DNA of 49,296 bases from Gemmatimonadota bacterium (GTDB lineage: Bacteria; Gemmatimonadota; Gemmatimonadetes; Longimicrobiales; Gaopeijiaceae). Both the position numbers and the translations under genes were made by a program. The notes under the pieces are model-generated. The model was not told the DNA's origin. It saw only the letters and a program-made list of their open reading frames with translations, and searched no databases. This document shows, in pieces, positions 40,610-49,242 of the stretch. The number at the start of each line of letters is the position of its first letter. Within the stretch, counting starts at the first letter, position 1. Location of the stretch: assembly GCA_028874985.1 (NCBI GenBank), contig JAPPGI010000027.1, positions 1 to 49,296 on the forward strand. Reading direction: 5' to 3'.

Positions 40610-41908
40610 ATGAACGCAATCTCACGCGACACACCCCGCAGGATCGTGGCCCGCCTGACCGGCGTCCGCCCGGACGAAGCCGGGGTGGTCCTGCTCTCGG
40701 GCGCCTACTTCTTCTGCGTCCTGTCGGCCTACTACGTCATCCGGCCGATCCGCGAGGAAATGGGCGTGGCCGGCGGCGTGGATAACATCCCCTGGCTCTT
40801 CACGGGCACGCTGGCCGCGATGCTCCTTGCGCACCCCGTCTTCGCCGCGCTCGTGTCCCGCTGGCCGCGGCGCCGGTTCGTCACGGTGACCTACCGCTTC
40901 TTCATGCTGTGTCTGGTCGTCTTCTTCGCCGTACTGAACGCGCTGCCCCAGGGCGGGGCGGCGGCGATCTGGACCGGGCGGTCGTTCTTCGTCTGGATCG
41001 CCGTCTTCAATCTGTTCGTGGTGTCGGTCTTCTGGTCCTTCATGACCGACATCTACCGGGAGCGGCAGGGGCGGCGGCTGTTCGGCCTGATCGGGGTGGT
41101 GGGTACGCTGGGCGCGGTGCTCGGATCCTCGATTACCGCGTTCCTGGCCGAGATCCTGAGTCCCGCCACGCTGCTCTGGTTCTCGATCGTCCTGCTCGAG
41201 TGCGCCGTGGCCTGCATGAAGGGGCTGGACGGGAGGGTGGGGGGAAGGAGGGCGGACGCCGCTTCACCGCCTCCGGACGACACCGTCATCGGGGGGTCCC
41301 CTCTGGACGGGATCAAGCGCGTCCTGGCCTCACCCTACCTGCTGGGCATCTGCGCCTTCATGCTCCTCTTCACCGTCGGGTCCACCTTCCTCTACAACAT
41401 CCAGGCGGAGATCATGGAGCGCACCTTCGCCGACCCCGCCGAACGCACGTCGGTCTTCGCGCGCATCGACCTGGCCGTCAACACCCTGACGCTGCTGACC
41501 CAGCTGTTCCTGACCGGGCGCATCATGAAGCGGTTCGGAGTCGCGCTGACCCTGGCGCTCCTGCCGCTCCTGAGCATGGTCGGCTTCCTCGCGCTGGGCG
41601 CGGCGCCCGTCTTCGCGGTCTTCGTGGTGTTCCAGGTGCTCAGGCGCGCCGGAAACTTCGCGCTCGCGGTACCCGCGCGCGAAGTGCTCTACACCGTGCT
41701 CCCCCGCCGCGACAAGTACAAGGCCAAGAACTTCAACGACACCTTCGTGTACCGCGTGGGCGACCAGGTGGGGGCGTGGTCGTTCCGGGGACTGGGAGCG
41801 CTGGGGCTGGGAACGGCCGCGATGGCCTGGTTGATGGTGCCGGTCGCGGGTGTGTGGCTGGGGGTGGCGGTGTGGCTGGGAAGGAAGCAGAGGGGGCTGG
41901 CGGGGTAG
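40610..41908 (+). CDS. Npt/Tlc-like MFS transporter (paralogue 2)
   Basis: 432 aa, about 12 helices. Shares the order of motifs with the gene at 39095: YVIRPIREEMG near residue 40, NLFVVSVFWSFMTDIYRE, and KYKAKNFNDTFVYRVGDQVGAW near the C-terminus. The start is the ATG at 40610 (MNAISRD), which aligns with the sister protein; the upstream part of the frame is not conserved. The two genes diverge from a shared region of about 170 bp, suggesting joint or opposed control. Substrate unknown. Confidence 0.77.
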   Translation: MNAISRDTPRRIVARLTGVRPDEAGVVLLSGAYFFCVLSAYYVIRPIREEMGVAGGVDNIPWLFTGTLAAMLLAHPVFAALVSRWPRRRFVTVTYRFFMLCLVVFFAVLNALPQGGAAAIWTGRSFFVWIAVFNLFVVSVFWSFMTDIYRERQGRRLFGLIGVVGTLGAVLGSSITAFLAEILSPATLLWFSIVLLECAVACMKGLDGRVGGRRADAASPPPDDTVIGGSPLDGIKRVLASPYLLGICAFMLLFTVGSTFLYNIQAEIMERTFADPAERTSVFARIDLAVNTLTLLTQLFLTGRIMKRFGVALTLALLPLLSMVGFLALGAAPVFAVFVVFQVLRRAGNFALAVPAREVLYTVLPRRDKYKAKNFNDTFVYRVGDQVGAWSFRGLGALGLGTAAMAWLMVPVAGVWLGVAVWLGRKQRGLAG

Positions 41909-42024
41909 AGGGGCGGACTCCGCGCCTCGTCCCCACCGCTCGCGACGGCACGGCTCCCCGCTGCGCGCCGCGCAGTCAAGCTCAAGCTTGTACGGACTTC
42001 GGCACGGAGGTACCTTGGTGGGTC

Positions 42025-42990
42025 ATGTGCAGCAGATTTCCTCACCTCCCGCCGCTGCCCTTCCTCCTGCTCCTCCCGCCCATCCTCGTCACCGGGTCCG
42101 GGTGCGCGATTGGCGAAGCCGAGCGCACGAGGCGTCTGCGTTCCGCCTGCGCCGGCGGCGACTGGAGCGCCTGCGAGGAGATCGGTCTCAAGCTTTTCCA
42201 CGGTCGGCGGGTCTTTCAGGACGAAGCCCGTGCGATCCCCTTCCTCGGCCAGGCGTGCGACGGGGACCGGTGGGAGGGGTGTCTCGAACTGGGCAGGGCG
42301 TACCGGGACGGCCGCGGCGTCGGCGCGGATTCGCGGCAGGCCGCGCGGTACTTCGAGCGCGCGTGCACCGGGGATTTCGGCGAGGCGTGCGCCGAACTGG
42401 GCCTCCTCCATGAGGCCGGAAACGGAGTACGCCGCGACCTGACGCGGGCGGCCGACCTCTTCGAGAAGGCGTGCGAGAGCGGGCTCACCGAGAACTGCGT
42501 ACGGTTGGCCGCCGCCTTCGAGGACGGCCGGGGGCGAGCGCGCGACCCGGTCAGGGCGGCGGAACTGTACGAGGACGCGTGCACCGGGAACGACTACGCC
42601 GAAGCCTGTCTGAGACTGGGCCGCCTGTACCGCGCAGGCGACGGCATCTCCCGGGATCCGGTTCGGGCGGCCTCCCTGTTCGAGCACGGGTGCAACGCCG
42701 AGAATGCGGAGAGCTGCGCGGAGCTGGCCCGCCAATACGCCGACGGCGAGGGGGTCGACCGGGACCCGAAGCGAGCCGAGGAGCTGTACGGGCAGGCCTG
42801 TGGCGGACCGAGGTGGTGGGTTGACGGGGGAGACGGAGAGAGCTGCTACCGCCTCGCCGAGATGTACCGGACCGGGACGGGGGTCGAGCGCGACGAGGAG
42901 AGAGCGGACGAGTACTTCTTCCGGGCCTGCCGGCGCGGCTACCGGCTCGGGTGCGCCCCCCCTCCCCCACCCGCGCCCGATTCCGCATGA
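42025..42990 (+). CDS. Sel1-repeat lipoprotein
   Basis: 321 aa. A hydrophobic signal ends in GSGC (Cys27), a loose lipobox. The rest is a row of about seven Sel1-like repeats, each roughly 36 residues with paired Cys (CDGDRWEGCLELGRAYRDG; CTGDFGEACAELGLLHEAG; CESGLTENCVRLAAAFEDG), like the Cys-rich Hcp family with a disulphide per repeat. It is probably exported, working as a protein-binding scaffold. CGGAGG lies 14 nt upstream of the ATG. The stop overlaps the first ABC ATPase start (ATGA), so it belongs to that operon. Confidence 0.8.
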   Translation: MCSRFPHLPPLPFLLLLPPILVTGSGCAIGEAERTRRLRSACAGGDWSACEEIGLKLFHGRRVFQDEARAIPFLGQACDGDRWEGCLELGRAYRDGRGVGADSRQAARYFERACTGDFGEACAELGLLHEAGNGVRRDLTRAADLFEKACESGLTENCVRLAAAFEDGRGRARDPVRAAELYEDACTGNDYAEACLRLGRLYRAGDGISRDPVRAASLFEHGCNAENAESCAELARQYADGEGVDRDPKRAEELYGQACGGPRWWVDGGDGESCYRLAEMYRTGTGVERDEERADEYFFRACRRGYRLGCAPPPPPAPDSA

Positions 42991-43937
42991 CCACGACGCC
43001 CGAAACCGGCGCGCTCATGACGCTGGGCAAGGTCACGAAGCAATACGCCGCCACGGTTGCCCTGCACGAGGTGGACCTCTCCTTCACGGAGGGCATCACC
43101 GGCCTGCTCGGAGAGAACGGCGCGGGCAAGAGCACGACGATCAAGATTCTCCTCGGCCTGATCCCGCCCACCTCCGGTTCGGTGCGGGTGCTCGGCGAGG
43201 ACGTGACCCGCAACCCCCTCGTTCGCTCCAGACTCGGATACATGCCGGAGCACGACTGTCTTCCGTTCGAGGCGCCCGCCGCCGAGTTCCTCTGCCACAT
43301 GGCCGAAGTCAGCGGATTGCCCGCAACCCGGGCCCGCATGCGGGCGGCGGACACGCTCAGGCACGTCGGCCTCTTCGAGTCGCGGCACCGTCCCATGGGC
43401 ACCTACTCGACCGGGATGAAGCAGCGCGTGAAGCTCGCCCAGGCGCTCGTGCACGATCCCGACATCGTGCTCCTGGACGAACCCGCGGCCGGCCTCGACC
43501 CCGCGGGCCGCGACGACATGCTCGACCTGGTGCGCAAGACCTACCGCGAGTTCGGGATCACGGTGGTCTTCTCCTCCCACCTCATGTCCGATGTCGAGCG
43601 CACCTGTGACCGGATCACGGTCCTGCAGGGCGGCCGGGTCGCCAGGTCGGGAGAGGTCGCCGAGTACACCGCCGAAACGCGGACCCTCTTCGTCGAGGTG
43701 GACGGGAACCGGGAGCGCTTCGTGTCCGCGTTGAAGGCGAGGGGGGTGGCGGTCGGGGTGGGGAAGGGCGGCGTGGCGGTTCAGGGGTCCGACGAGGATC
43801 TCTTCGATCTGGTGAGGGACGCGCTGGTGGAGGCGGAGGCGCCGCTGCGCCGGATGGCGCCCCGCCGGCGGGAGCTGGCTGAACTCTTCACCGGTGTGGG
43901 CGAAGACGGCGCTGAACCGGGGCGGGGCGGCCGATGA
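42987..43937 (+). CDS. ABC-2-type transporter ATPase 1
   Basis: 316 aa. Walker A GENGAGKST, Q-loop region near YMPEHDCLPFEAP, signature YSTGMKQRV, Walker B IVLLDEPAAGLDP and H-loop SSHLMSD are all intact. The C-terminal 90 residues form an extra regulatory domain common in ABC-2 exporters. ATGA overlaps link it to the lipoprotein upstream and the permease downstream (43934). It powers the first of the two half-transporters in the operon; the substrate is unknown. Confidence 0.88.
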   Translation: MTTTPETGALMTLGKVTKQYAATVALHEVDLSFTEGITGLLGENGAGKSTTIKILLGLIPPTSGSVRVLGEDVTRNPLVRSRLGYMPEHDCLPFEAPAAEFLCHMAEVSGLPATRARMRAADTLRHVGLFESRHRPMGTYSTGMKQRVKLAQALVHDPDIVLLDEPAAGLDPAGRDDMLDLVRKTYREFGITVVFSSHLMSDVERTCDRITVLQGGRVARSGEVAEYTAETRTLFVEVDGNRERFVSALKARGVAVGVGKGGVAVQGSDEDLFDLVRDALVEAEAPLRRMAPRRRELAELFTGVGEDGAEPGRGGR

Positions 43938-44908
43938 GCGACGCGACCACCGCGAAGGCCGGCGGCGATCCGAAGGCGGGAGGGGTCGTCTTCGACATCC
44001 GGTACCAGCGCTACGGCGGGCCTCGCGAGGGCCGGCGGCGCGCCCGGCTCGCCGTCTACAAGGACGGGTTCCGCAAGGTGCTGGGTCTCGGGCGGGGAGC
44101 GAGGGCGAAGCTGCTTCCCTGGGCCTGCATACTGCTCATGGTCGGCATCAGCACCGTCCTGGCTTCCATGGCCGGGTTCGGACAGCGGACCCTGGGAGAC
44201 GTGGGGGCCGAGATGGTTCCGGGAACGTCCCACTACTTCCTCTACTCGTTCTCGATCACCATCCTCTTCGTGTTCGCGGCCCTCATGGCTCCGAGGCTCC
44301 TATGCCCCGACCGCCGCAACGGGACGCTTCACCTGTACCTCGTCCGGCCGCTCACCGCCAGCGACTACGTGCAGGCGCGGTGGGCCGCCTTCCTGACGGT
44401 GATGGTGTCGGTCGCGTGGCTGCCGCAGTTCGTACTGCTCGCCGGCCGGGTCCTAGGTCATCCGGAACCCCTGGCCTATCTGGACGCCAACTGGACCGAC
44501 ATCCCGAAGTTCCTGCTGGCCGGGGCCGCCGTCGCCGCGATGGTCACCGCCGTCTCCATGCTCGCCTCGGGGCTCGCCACGCGGCGTGGCTACGCCTCGG
44601 TCCTCCTCATCGCGCTCTTCGTGGTTCCGAACGCGGTGACCGCACCCTTCGCGCTCAACCCGCAACTCCAGTGGGTGTCGATGTTCAGTCTCGGCGACGT
44701 TCTCGGCGAGACGAACAAGCTGATCTTCAACGGGACCGAGCAGGCCGCGGAGGCCGGAGCGCAGGTGGAGCCAGCGTTCCGGGGACCGGACGACATGGAT
44801 TCCGTCCCGACGCAGTTCTCCCCCCGCCTTCTCCTGGCGGCGTACCTCGGTTGGCTCATCGCTCCGGGAGCGATCCTGTGGATGTACTACCGCAGGCTGA
44901 CCCCGTGA
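43934..44908 (+). CDS. ABC-2-type permease 1
   Basis: 324 aa with about six hydrophobic helices after a polar N-terminal stretch of 60 residues (for example WACILLMVGISTVLASMAG; YSFSITILFVFAALMAP). The segment RRNGTLHLYLVRPLTASDYVQARW is typical of ABC-2 permeases of the NatB/YhaP kind. It overlaps both neighbours by 4 nt. With the ATPase at 42987 it likely forms an exporter or a mechanical (lipid or peptide) pump. Confidence 0.8.
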   Translation: MSDATTAKAGGDPKAGGVVFDIRYQRYGGPREGRRRARLAVYKDGFRKVLGLGRGARAKLLPWACILLMVGISTVLASMAGFGQRTLGDVGAEMVPGTSHYFLYSFSITILFVFAALMAPRLLCPDRRNGTLHLYLVRPLTASDYVQARWAAFLTVMVSVAWLPQFVLLAGRVLGHPEPLAYLDANWTDIPKFLLAGAAVAAMVTAVSMLASGLATRRGYASVLLIALFVVPNAVTAPFALNPQLQWVSMFSLGDVLGETNKLIFNGTEQAAEAGAQVEPAFRGPDDMDSVPTQFSPRLLLAAYLGWLIAPGAILWMYYRRLTP

Positions 44909-45849
44909 CCACCCCCGCGGCGGCGCCCGTGATCCGGACCGAGCGCCTGACCCGCTGGTTCGGGAACATAGTCGCGGTCAACGACATCACCCTGGACATC
45001 CGCCCCGGCATCACGGGGCTGCTCGGTCCGAACGGTGCGGGAAAGAGTACCCTGATCCGCATGATCGCGGGACTCGCCCGGGTCTCCAGCGGTACCGTCA
45101 CGCTCTTCGGCGAGCCCGTGCGCAACAACCCCCCGCTCTCCAGGCGGATCGGGGTCATGCTCGAGCACGAGACGGTGTACGGGTTCCTGACCGGGCGCCA
45201 GTTCGTGAGGCTGATGGGGGAGTTGCGGGAGGTGACACCCCTCGACGAGGCCGTGGAGCGGGCCATCGGCCATGTGGAACTCCACGATGCGGCCGACCGG
45301 AAGATCCGCACCTATTCCCGCGGCATGCGCCAGCGAATCCGCCTCGCCGGGACGCTCGTCCACGATCCCGAGGTCCTCCTGCTGGACGAGCCGCTCAACG
45401 GCGCCGATCCGAAGCAGCGCATACACTTCCAGCGTCTCCTGAGAAGGTTCGCGGGCGAGGGACGCACCATCGTGATCTCGTCGCACATCCTCGAGGAGGT
45501 CGAACGCATCGCCGACACGGTTCTCCTTCTGGTCAACGGAAAGCTGGCCGCCTCGGGGGACTTCCGCGCGATCCGGGCGGCGCTCAACGAGCGGCCCTAC
45601 CATGTGCTCGTGGCGTGCGATTCGCCCCGGGCCCTCGCGGCGGCGGTCGTTCGGCTCGACTCCGTGGAAGCCGTCAAGCTGGACCCGGACGGTAGGATCG
45701 TGATCCTCAGCCGCAACGTGCGCGACCTCCAGCTCGAGCTTCCGAAGCTGGCCCAGCGGAACTCCGTCACCCTGCGCCGGGTCGTGCCCCTCGACGATTC
45801 GCTGGAGAGCGTCTTCGGCTACCTGGTGGACGGCGGGGGCGAGCGATGA
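44905..45849 (+). CDS. ABC-2-type transporter ATPase 2
   Basis: 314 aa from a GTG start overlapping the permease stop (GTGA). Walker A GPNGAGKST, signature YSRGMRQRI, Walker B VLLLDEPLNGADP and H-loop SSHILEE are intact. The C-terminal extension carries a small alpha/beta domain. Similar to, but clearly distinct from, the first ATPase (different switch and Q-loop surroundings), so the pair may form a heteromeric transporter with the two permeases. Confidence 0.87.
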   Translation: MTTPAAAPVIRTERLTRWFGNIVAVNDITLDIRPGITGLLGPNGAGKSTLIRMIAGLARVSSGTVTLFGEPVRNNPPLSRRIGVMLEHETVYGFLTGRQFVRLMGELREVTPLDEAVERAIGHVELHDAADRKIRTYSRGMRQRIRLAGTLVHDPEVLLLDEPLNGADPKQRIHFQRLLRRFAGEGRTIVISSHILEEVERIADTVLLLVNGKLAASGDFRAIRAALNERPYHVLVACDSPRALAAAVVRLDSVEAVKLDPDGRIVILSRNVRDLQLELPKLAQRNSVTLRRVVPLDDSLESVFGYLVDGGGER

Positions 45850-46559
45850 AGACACTCTTCCTGCTCACGCTCCGAAGGGTCCTCACCCCCTCGCGCATCC
45901 TGACGATCGGAGCCCTGGCGTTCGTGCCCTTCGCGGTGACGTCGTTGATCCTGCTGATCCCGGACGCGCCGGAAGTCGCGATGTTCGAGGAGCTGATCCT
46001 GAACACCCTGCTCGCCGGTGCGATCATCCCTCTGGCCACTCTCGCGACGGCCAGAGCGGCGTTCGGGGACGAGATCGGCGACCGCACCCTGGCAAACGTC
46101 ACGCTGACACCCAATCCCCGCTGGAAGATCGTCCTCCCGAAGCTGCTGGGGGTCGTCTGCGTGCCCGCCCTGGTCATGGCGGCCACCACGTGGCTGACCG
46201 GTTACGCGGGCTACGGCGCCGATCTCGCCGCCACCTGCGCCGTGACCATCGGCGCGCTGGCGGCGGTCGTCCTCTACTGCTCCCTGTTCGTTTGGCTAGA
46301 CCTGTTGACACCCCACGCGGTCGGCATCGGCCTGGCCTACATCGTCGTGTGGGAGGGGCTCTTTTCGCGCTTCGTGTACGGCGTGCGTTTCTTCAGCATC
46401 CGCAGCCATGCGATCTCGGTCATGCACGGGGCCGACGAGCGGAGGTTCGCGGAGGGCGCGCACACGGCGCCGGGGCTGACCGCGGCGGTGGCGGCGGTGG
46501 TGGTGGTCGTGCTCTTCCTGCTGTCCGTGCGGCGGTTGCGAACGATGGATTCGCCCTGA
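45846..46559 (+). CDS. ABC-2-type permease 2
   Basis: 237 aa, about six membrane helices (ILTIGALAFVPFAVTSLILLI; TAAVAAVVVVVLFLLSV). The cytoplasmic stretch DEIGDRTLANVTLTPNPRWKIVLPK is the ABC-2 permease coupling-type segment. It overlaps the second ATPase by 4 nt and is the last gene of the operon; a hairpin terminator follows about 20 bp later. Confidence 0.8.
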   Translation: MKTLFLLTLRRVLTPSRILTIGALAFVPFAVTSLILLIPDAPEVAMFEELILNTLLAGAIIPLATLATARAAFGDEIGDRTLANVTLTPNPRWKIVLPKLLGVVCVPALVMAATTWLTGYAGYGADLAATCAVTIGALAAVVLYCSLFVWLDLLTPHAVGIGLAYIVVWEGLFSRFVYGVRFFSIRSHAISVMHGADERRFAEGAHTAPGLTAAVAAVVVVVLFLLSVRRLRTMDSP

Positions 46560-46576
46560 GGGGAATGTCACGTCCG

Positions 46577-46597
46577 CCCCTCCGGGGGAGGGGATTT
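46577..46597 (+). terminator. Hairpin terminator after the ABC operon
   Basis: CCCCTCC (46577-46583) pairs with GGAGGGG (46587-46593) over a GGG loop and is followed by ATTTT. A 7-bp stem with a short T-run 18 bp after the last stop fits an intrinsic terminator of modest strength. Confidence 0.55.
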
Positions 46598-46730
46598 TCC
46601 CCGCATGGCGCCACCGGGACTTTCCCGCCCGAATTACCGGGCTTTCCCTCTATTGGGAGCTGACATGCGTTGTCGACATTGAACTACCGGTCCGGAACCC
46701 GCCGGGCCGACCACGCGGAAGGAGGCTGGC

Positions 46731-46982
46731 ATGATCGTAGCAATCAGAGTCCGGCAATCGCCCCCGGACGGCGAGTACGAATCCGTCCGGCTCGCCGAGG
46801 TAGCGACCATCGGCGAGGTCTTCGCGGAACTCACCGCCGCAGCGCGACACTACACGAACGTCCGGCAGGAGCGCCACCGGGCGACAGCGTGGACATCCTG
46901 CGGCAGGGTGCTGGCGACCGTGAGCATGAGCCCCCAAGTCCGTACCCAAACCGCCGGGATGGCCCGGCAGAAACGAGTGTAA
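46731..46982 (+). CDS. Small hypothetical protein
   Basis: 83 aa, not recognised. Soluble, no signal peptide. The first half is mixed (MIVAIRVRQSPPDGEYESVR), the second basic and Ser/Thr-rich. A strong ribosome binding site (AAGGAGG, 5-6 nt upstream) and close spacing (4 nt) to the lipoprotein gene that follows support it as real. Confidence 0.5.
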   Translation: MIVAIRVRQSPPDGEYESVRLAEVATIGEVFAELTAAARHYTNVRQERHRATAWTSCGRVLATVSMSPQVRTQTAGMARQKRV

Positions 46983-46986
46983 CCCG

Positions 46987-47574
46987 ATGTCAGCAAGAAC
47001 CCGTCAAACAACACTTTCCGGGCTCGTTCTCACCGTCATGTTGGCGGCGTGCGGGGACGACCCCGTGGACCCGGTCGACGCGCTCACCAAAACCGAAGCC
47101 CTGGCCTTGTTCAAGTCGATCACGGAGGGCCTGGAACTCCTCCCCGGTGACGATATGGAGCCCGGCCCCGTGGACATCGCGGTCCCCTGCCCGCTCGGAG
47201 GTCAGGCGAAGATCGTGGGAACGATCACGGTCAATCCGGTCGCCGATACGATCCGGCAGGAGGTGGAAGCGGTGGTCACGCCCACGGGCTGCAAGCTGTC
47301 GGGCGACGCCATGACGTTCACCGTGGACGGCGACCCCAGCATGCGCGTCGAGATGTCCGTCGATGTCATCGCGCTCCAGACGATCGTCATGGGCGGCGGT
47401 GTCGAGGGCAAGGTCAAGTGGCAACTGGAGGATCGGTCGGGGGAATGCGCCATGGACCTGCCGCTCGATGCGACGGCCGATTTGTCGGACCCCACGAACC
47501 CCAAGGCGACGGGGGGTTACAAGGGGAAGATGTGCGGCCACGACATCGAACTCGACGTCACGCTCATCGACTGA
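46987..47574 (+). CDS. Hypothetical lipoprotein
   Basis: 195 aa. Typical signal with lipobox LAAC (Cys22), then GDDPVDPVD, an acidic Pro-rich tether as in outer-surface lipoproteins. The mature part is strand-rich, with four further Cys (CPLG, GCKL, GECAM, MCGHD) that could form two disulphides. No family recognised. Preceded by the small gene at 46731 by 4 nt. Confidence 0.75.
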   Translation: MSARTRQTTLSGLVLTVMLAACGDDPVDPVDALTKTEALALFKSITEGLELLPGDDMEPGPVDIAVPCPLGGQAKIVGTITVNPVADTIRQEVEAVVTPTGCKLSGDAMTFTVDGDPSMRVEMSVDVIALQTIVMGGGVEGKVKWQLEDRSGECAMDLPLDATADLSDPTNPKATGGYKGKMCGHDIELDVTLID

Positions 47575-47718
47575 CCCGGCTTGCCGGCACGGGGCACGGC
47601 CCGCGGTCCATAGCAGTCCGTGGATTCCGACTTGGGCGAGCCCGTGGAGCTTCCCCGTCAGGGGCCGGGCAACCTCAAGGCCGTGTTGCACAGCCCGCCG
47701 ATTCGACAGAGTCTTGCC

Positions 47719-47818
47719 TTGACTTGACCCTCCAGAAGATACCACGCACATTGACCCCGCTTCGTCCCCACCGCCACGATGTACGGGAAGAGCCCCACAA
47801 TCTTCACTGTCAAGTCAA
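47719..47818. repeat. Inverted repeat TTGACTTGAC...GTCAAGTCAA upstream of 47832
   Basis: Two perfect 10-bp arms, 47719-47728 and 47809-47818, 80 bp apart; just inside them, GAAGAT and ATCTTC (less exactly spaced) extend the symmetry. The right arm ends 13 bp before the next ATG. It could be a small non-autonomous element, a looping operator, or a long RNA hairpin in the leader. Confidence 0.55.
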
Positions 47819-47831
47819 AGGCTAAGGACCC

Positions 47832-48410
47832 ATGACAAGGACAATCTGCTTCCGCGCCTTCATTCTCACATCGGCCTGGATTGCCCTCTCAGCCGCCGAG
47901 CGCCCGGTCACGGCCCAGGAAGGAGAGAAGTCCTCCTCCGCGCCCGAAGTGGGCATCCTCATGGGATTCGCCCATTTTGGCGACTACACGGTGATAGGGT
48001 TACCTGGCGGTGCTCTTCCGGAAGCTGCCGGTCCGCTCTACTTCTCCGCGCCGGTCAGGGACCGCTTGTCCCTTCGAGTGGAAGCGAGGTTCTTGCGGAT
48101 CAGAGAAGAGGGGGAGCGGGAGGCGGATTCCTTTTTCGGCCTCGGGGGATACGCGACCGTGTCGCTGGGAGGCGGCGCCCCGGGTCCCTACATACTTGCC
48201 GGCGGCAGTCTTCACTCCAGCCCCAACTTCAATATTGACGAAACCGAAACCGGAACCTTCGTGGCGGGCGGACTGGGCACCGGTCTTGTCTTCGGATCAG
48301 GCCTGGTCGCCCGTCTGGAGACCCGTTATCACCGGCTCCTCTCGGGCTCGGACATCTTCGCTACGAACACCATTCAGGTTTTCGTCGCATTGGGCATCCG
48401 GATTGGGTGA
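47832..48410 (+). CDS. Small outer-membrane beta-barrel protein
   Basis: 192 aa. A signal peptide of about 28 residues ends VTAQ. The mature chain has about eight amphipathic strands (LSLRVEARFLRIREEG; FFGLGGYATVSLGGG; GLVARLETRYHRLL), closing VFVALGIRIG, like small OmpW/OmpX-type barrels, although the last residue is not Phe. AAGGA precedes the ATG; the inverted repeat at 47719-47818 lies in its leader. Function unknown. Confidence 0.72.
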   Translation: MTRTICFRAFILTSAWIALSAAERPVTAQEGEKSSSAPEVGILMGFAHFGDYTVIGLPGGALPEAAGPLYFSAPVRDRLSLRVEARFLRIREEGEREADSFFGLGGYATVSLGGGAPGPYILAGGSLHSSPNFNIDETETGTFVAGGLGTGLVFGSGLVARLETRYHRLLSGSDIFATNTIQVFVALGIRIG

Positions 48411-49242
48411 ACCGAACGGCCCTTCAACGCATACCCTGCGCGCAATCCGCATCACCACCCCGCCTGTCCGCGAGACGAACCGGTTCATCGCCGCAACCGA
48501 CCACCTGATGGCCGTCGATCCGGTCGCGCCTGAGTCCGACCGGCCTGGTCGAATCGGTAGCGGCGGCCGCAGTCGGCGAAGCTGTTGATTCGCGAGGATG
48601 CGGTCCGCGAGCATGTCGTGCAGGACGACGTTGCAGAGGCGGCCGCCGCGGTGGTGGAAGGCGTCGTGGTGGGATAGCGGGGTGTAGCCGAGGGTGGTGA
48701 GGAGGGGGTGGGTGGGATGGGGCTCGGGGGGGGTCATGGGGGAAGATTCCGTCTCGATTGCTCTGGAGCAATGAGTGGGCCGGGCCGAGTATCGGCAGAA
48801 GCTGCTGGACGAGGGGCACCTGACGTTGCAGTAGAGAGGCTGCTCGATCGGCGTGCCCCCAGCAGGTGGACGGCGGACCGGTACGACCGCCTCCCACCCC
48901 TCCTCCTCCGGCAGAATCGCGACTTGCCGGCGACTGGGACTCGTCGGCCGGGCACTCCAGAACGACCAGCACCAGCGGGACCGCCCGCTGGGTCACGCTC
49001 GATATCCATGGGCGCGCTCATTGAAGAGAGCCTGGAACTGAGAGGCATCCTCCCGTTGGACACGGCGCGGGATAATCGTCGAGCGCGCGCACTCCAGCGC
49101 CGGACTGAGCGACAAGGAGGCGAAGGCCATCGCGGTGCGCGAGACCCGGCGTCATCGGGCAGGGGGGGACGGTGACGGGCGGCATCGGGAGTTCCCCCGG
49201 CGCGGATCCTCGACGCGATGCTCGATCGGCGCATCGTACATC
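48411..49242. other. Gene debris between the last barrel gene and an IS end
   Basis: No intact gene is convincing. A possible HsdR N-terminal fragment (48594-48737, reverse) is annotated separately. The remaining open frames are Arg/Pro-rich and lack homology that I recognise. Together with the mobile-element end to the right this looks like a hot spot of insertions and deletions. Confidence 0.45.
48594..48737 (-). pseudogene. Possible fragment of a type I restriction HsdR N-terminus
   Basis: The first 48 codons after the ATG at 48737 read like the start of an HsdR subunit: LLTTLGYTPL, then CNVVLHDMLADRILAN. After that the frame turns into Arg/Pro-rich nonsense, and no nuclease or helicase motif follows. 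It is thus at best a stump. The call rests on a short resemblance and could be wrong. Confidence 0.3.

Noticed and set aside
40909-42990. A 693-codon frame apparently joining a transporter region to the Sel1 lipoprotein
   Set aside because: The first part is an out-of-frame reading of the MFS gene; the lipoprotein has its own signal peptide from 42025.
43894-45849. A 651-codon frame suggesting a large ABC fusion
   Set aside because: The first 337 codons are a shadow of permease 1; the second ATPase begins at the GTG at 44905 in an overlap with the permease stop.
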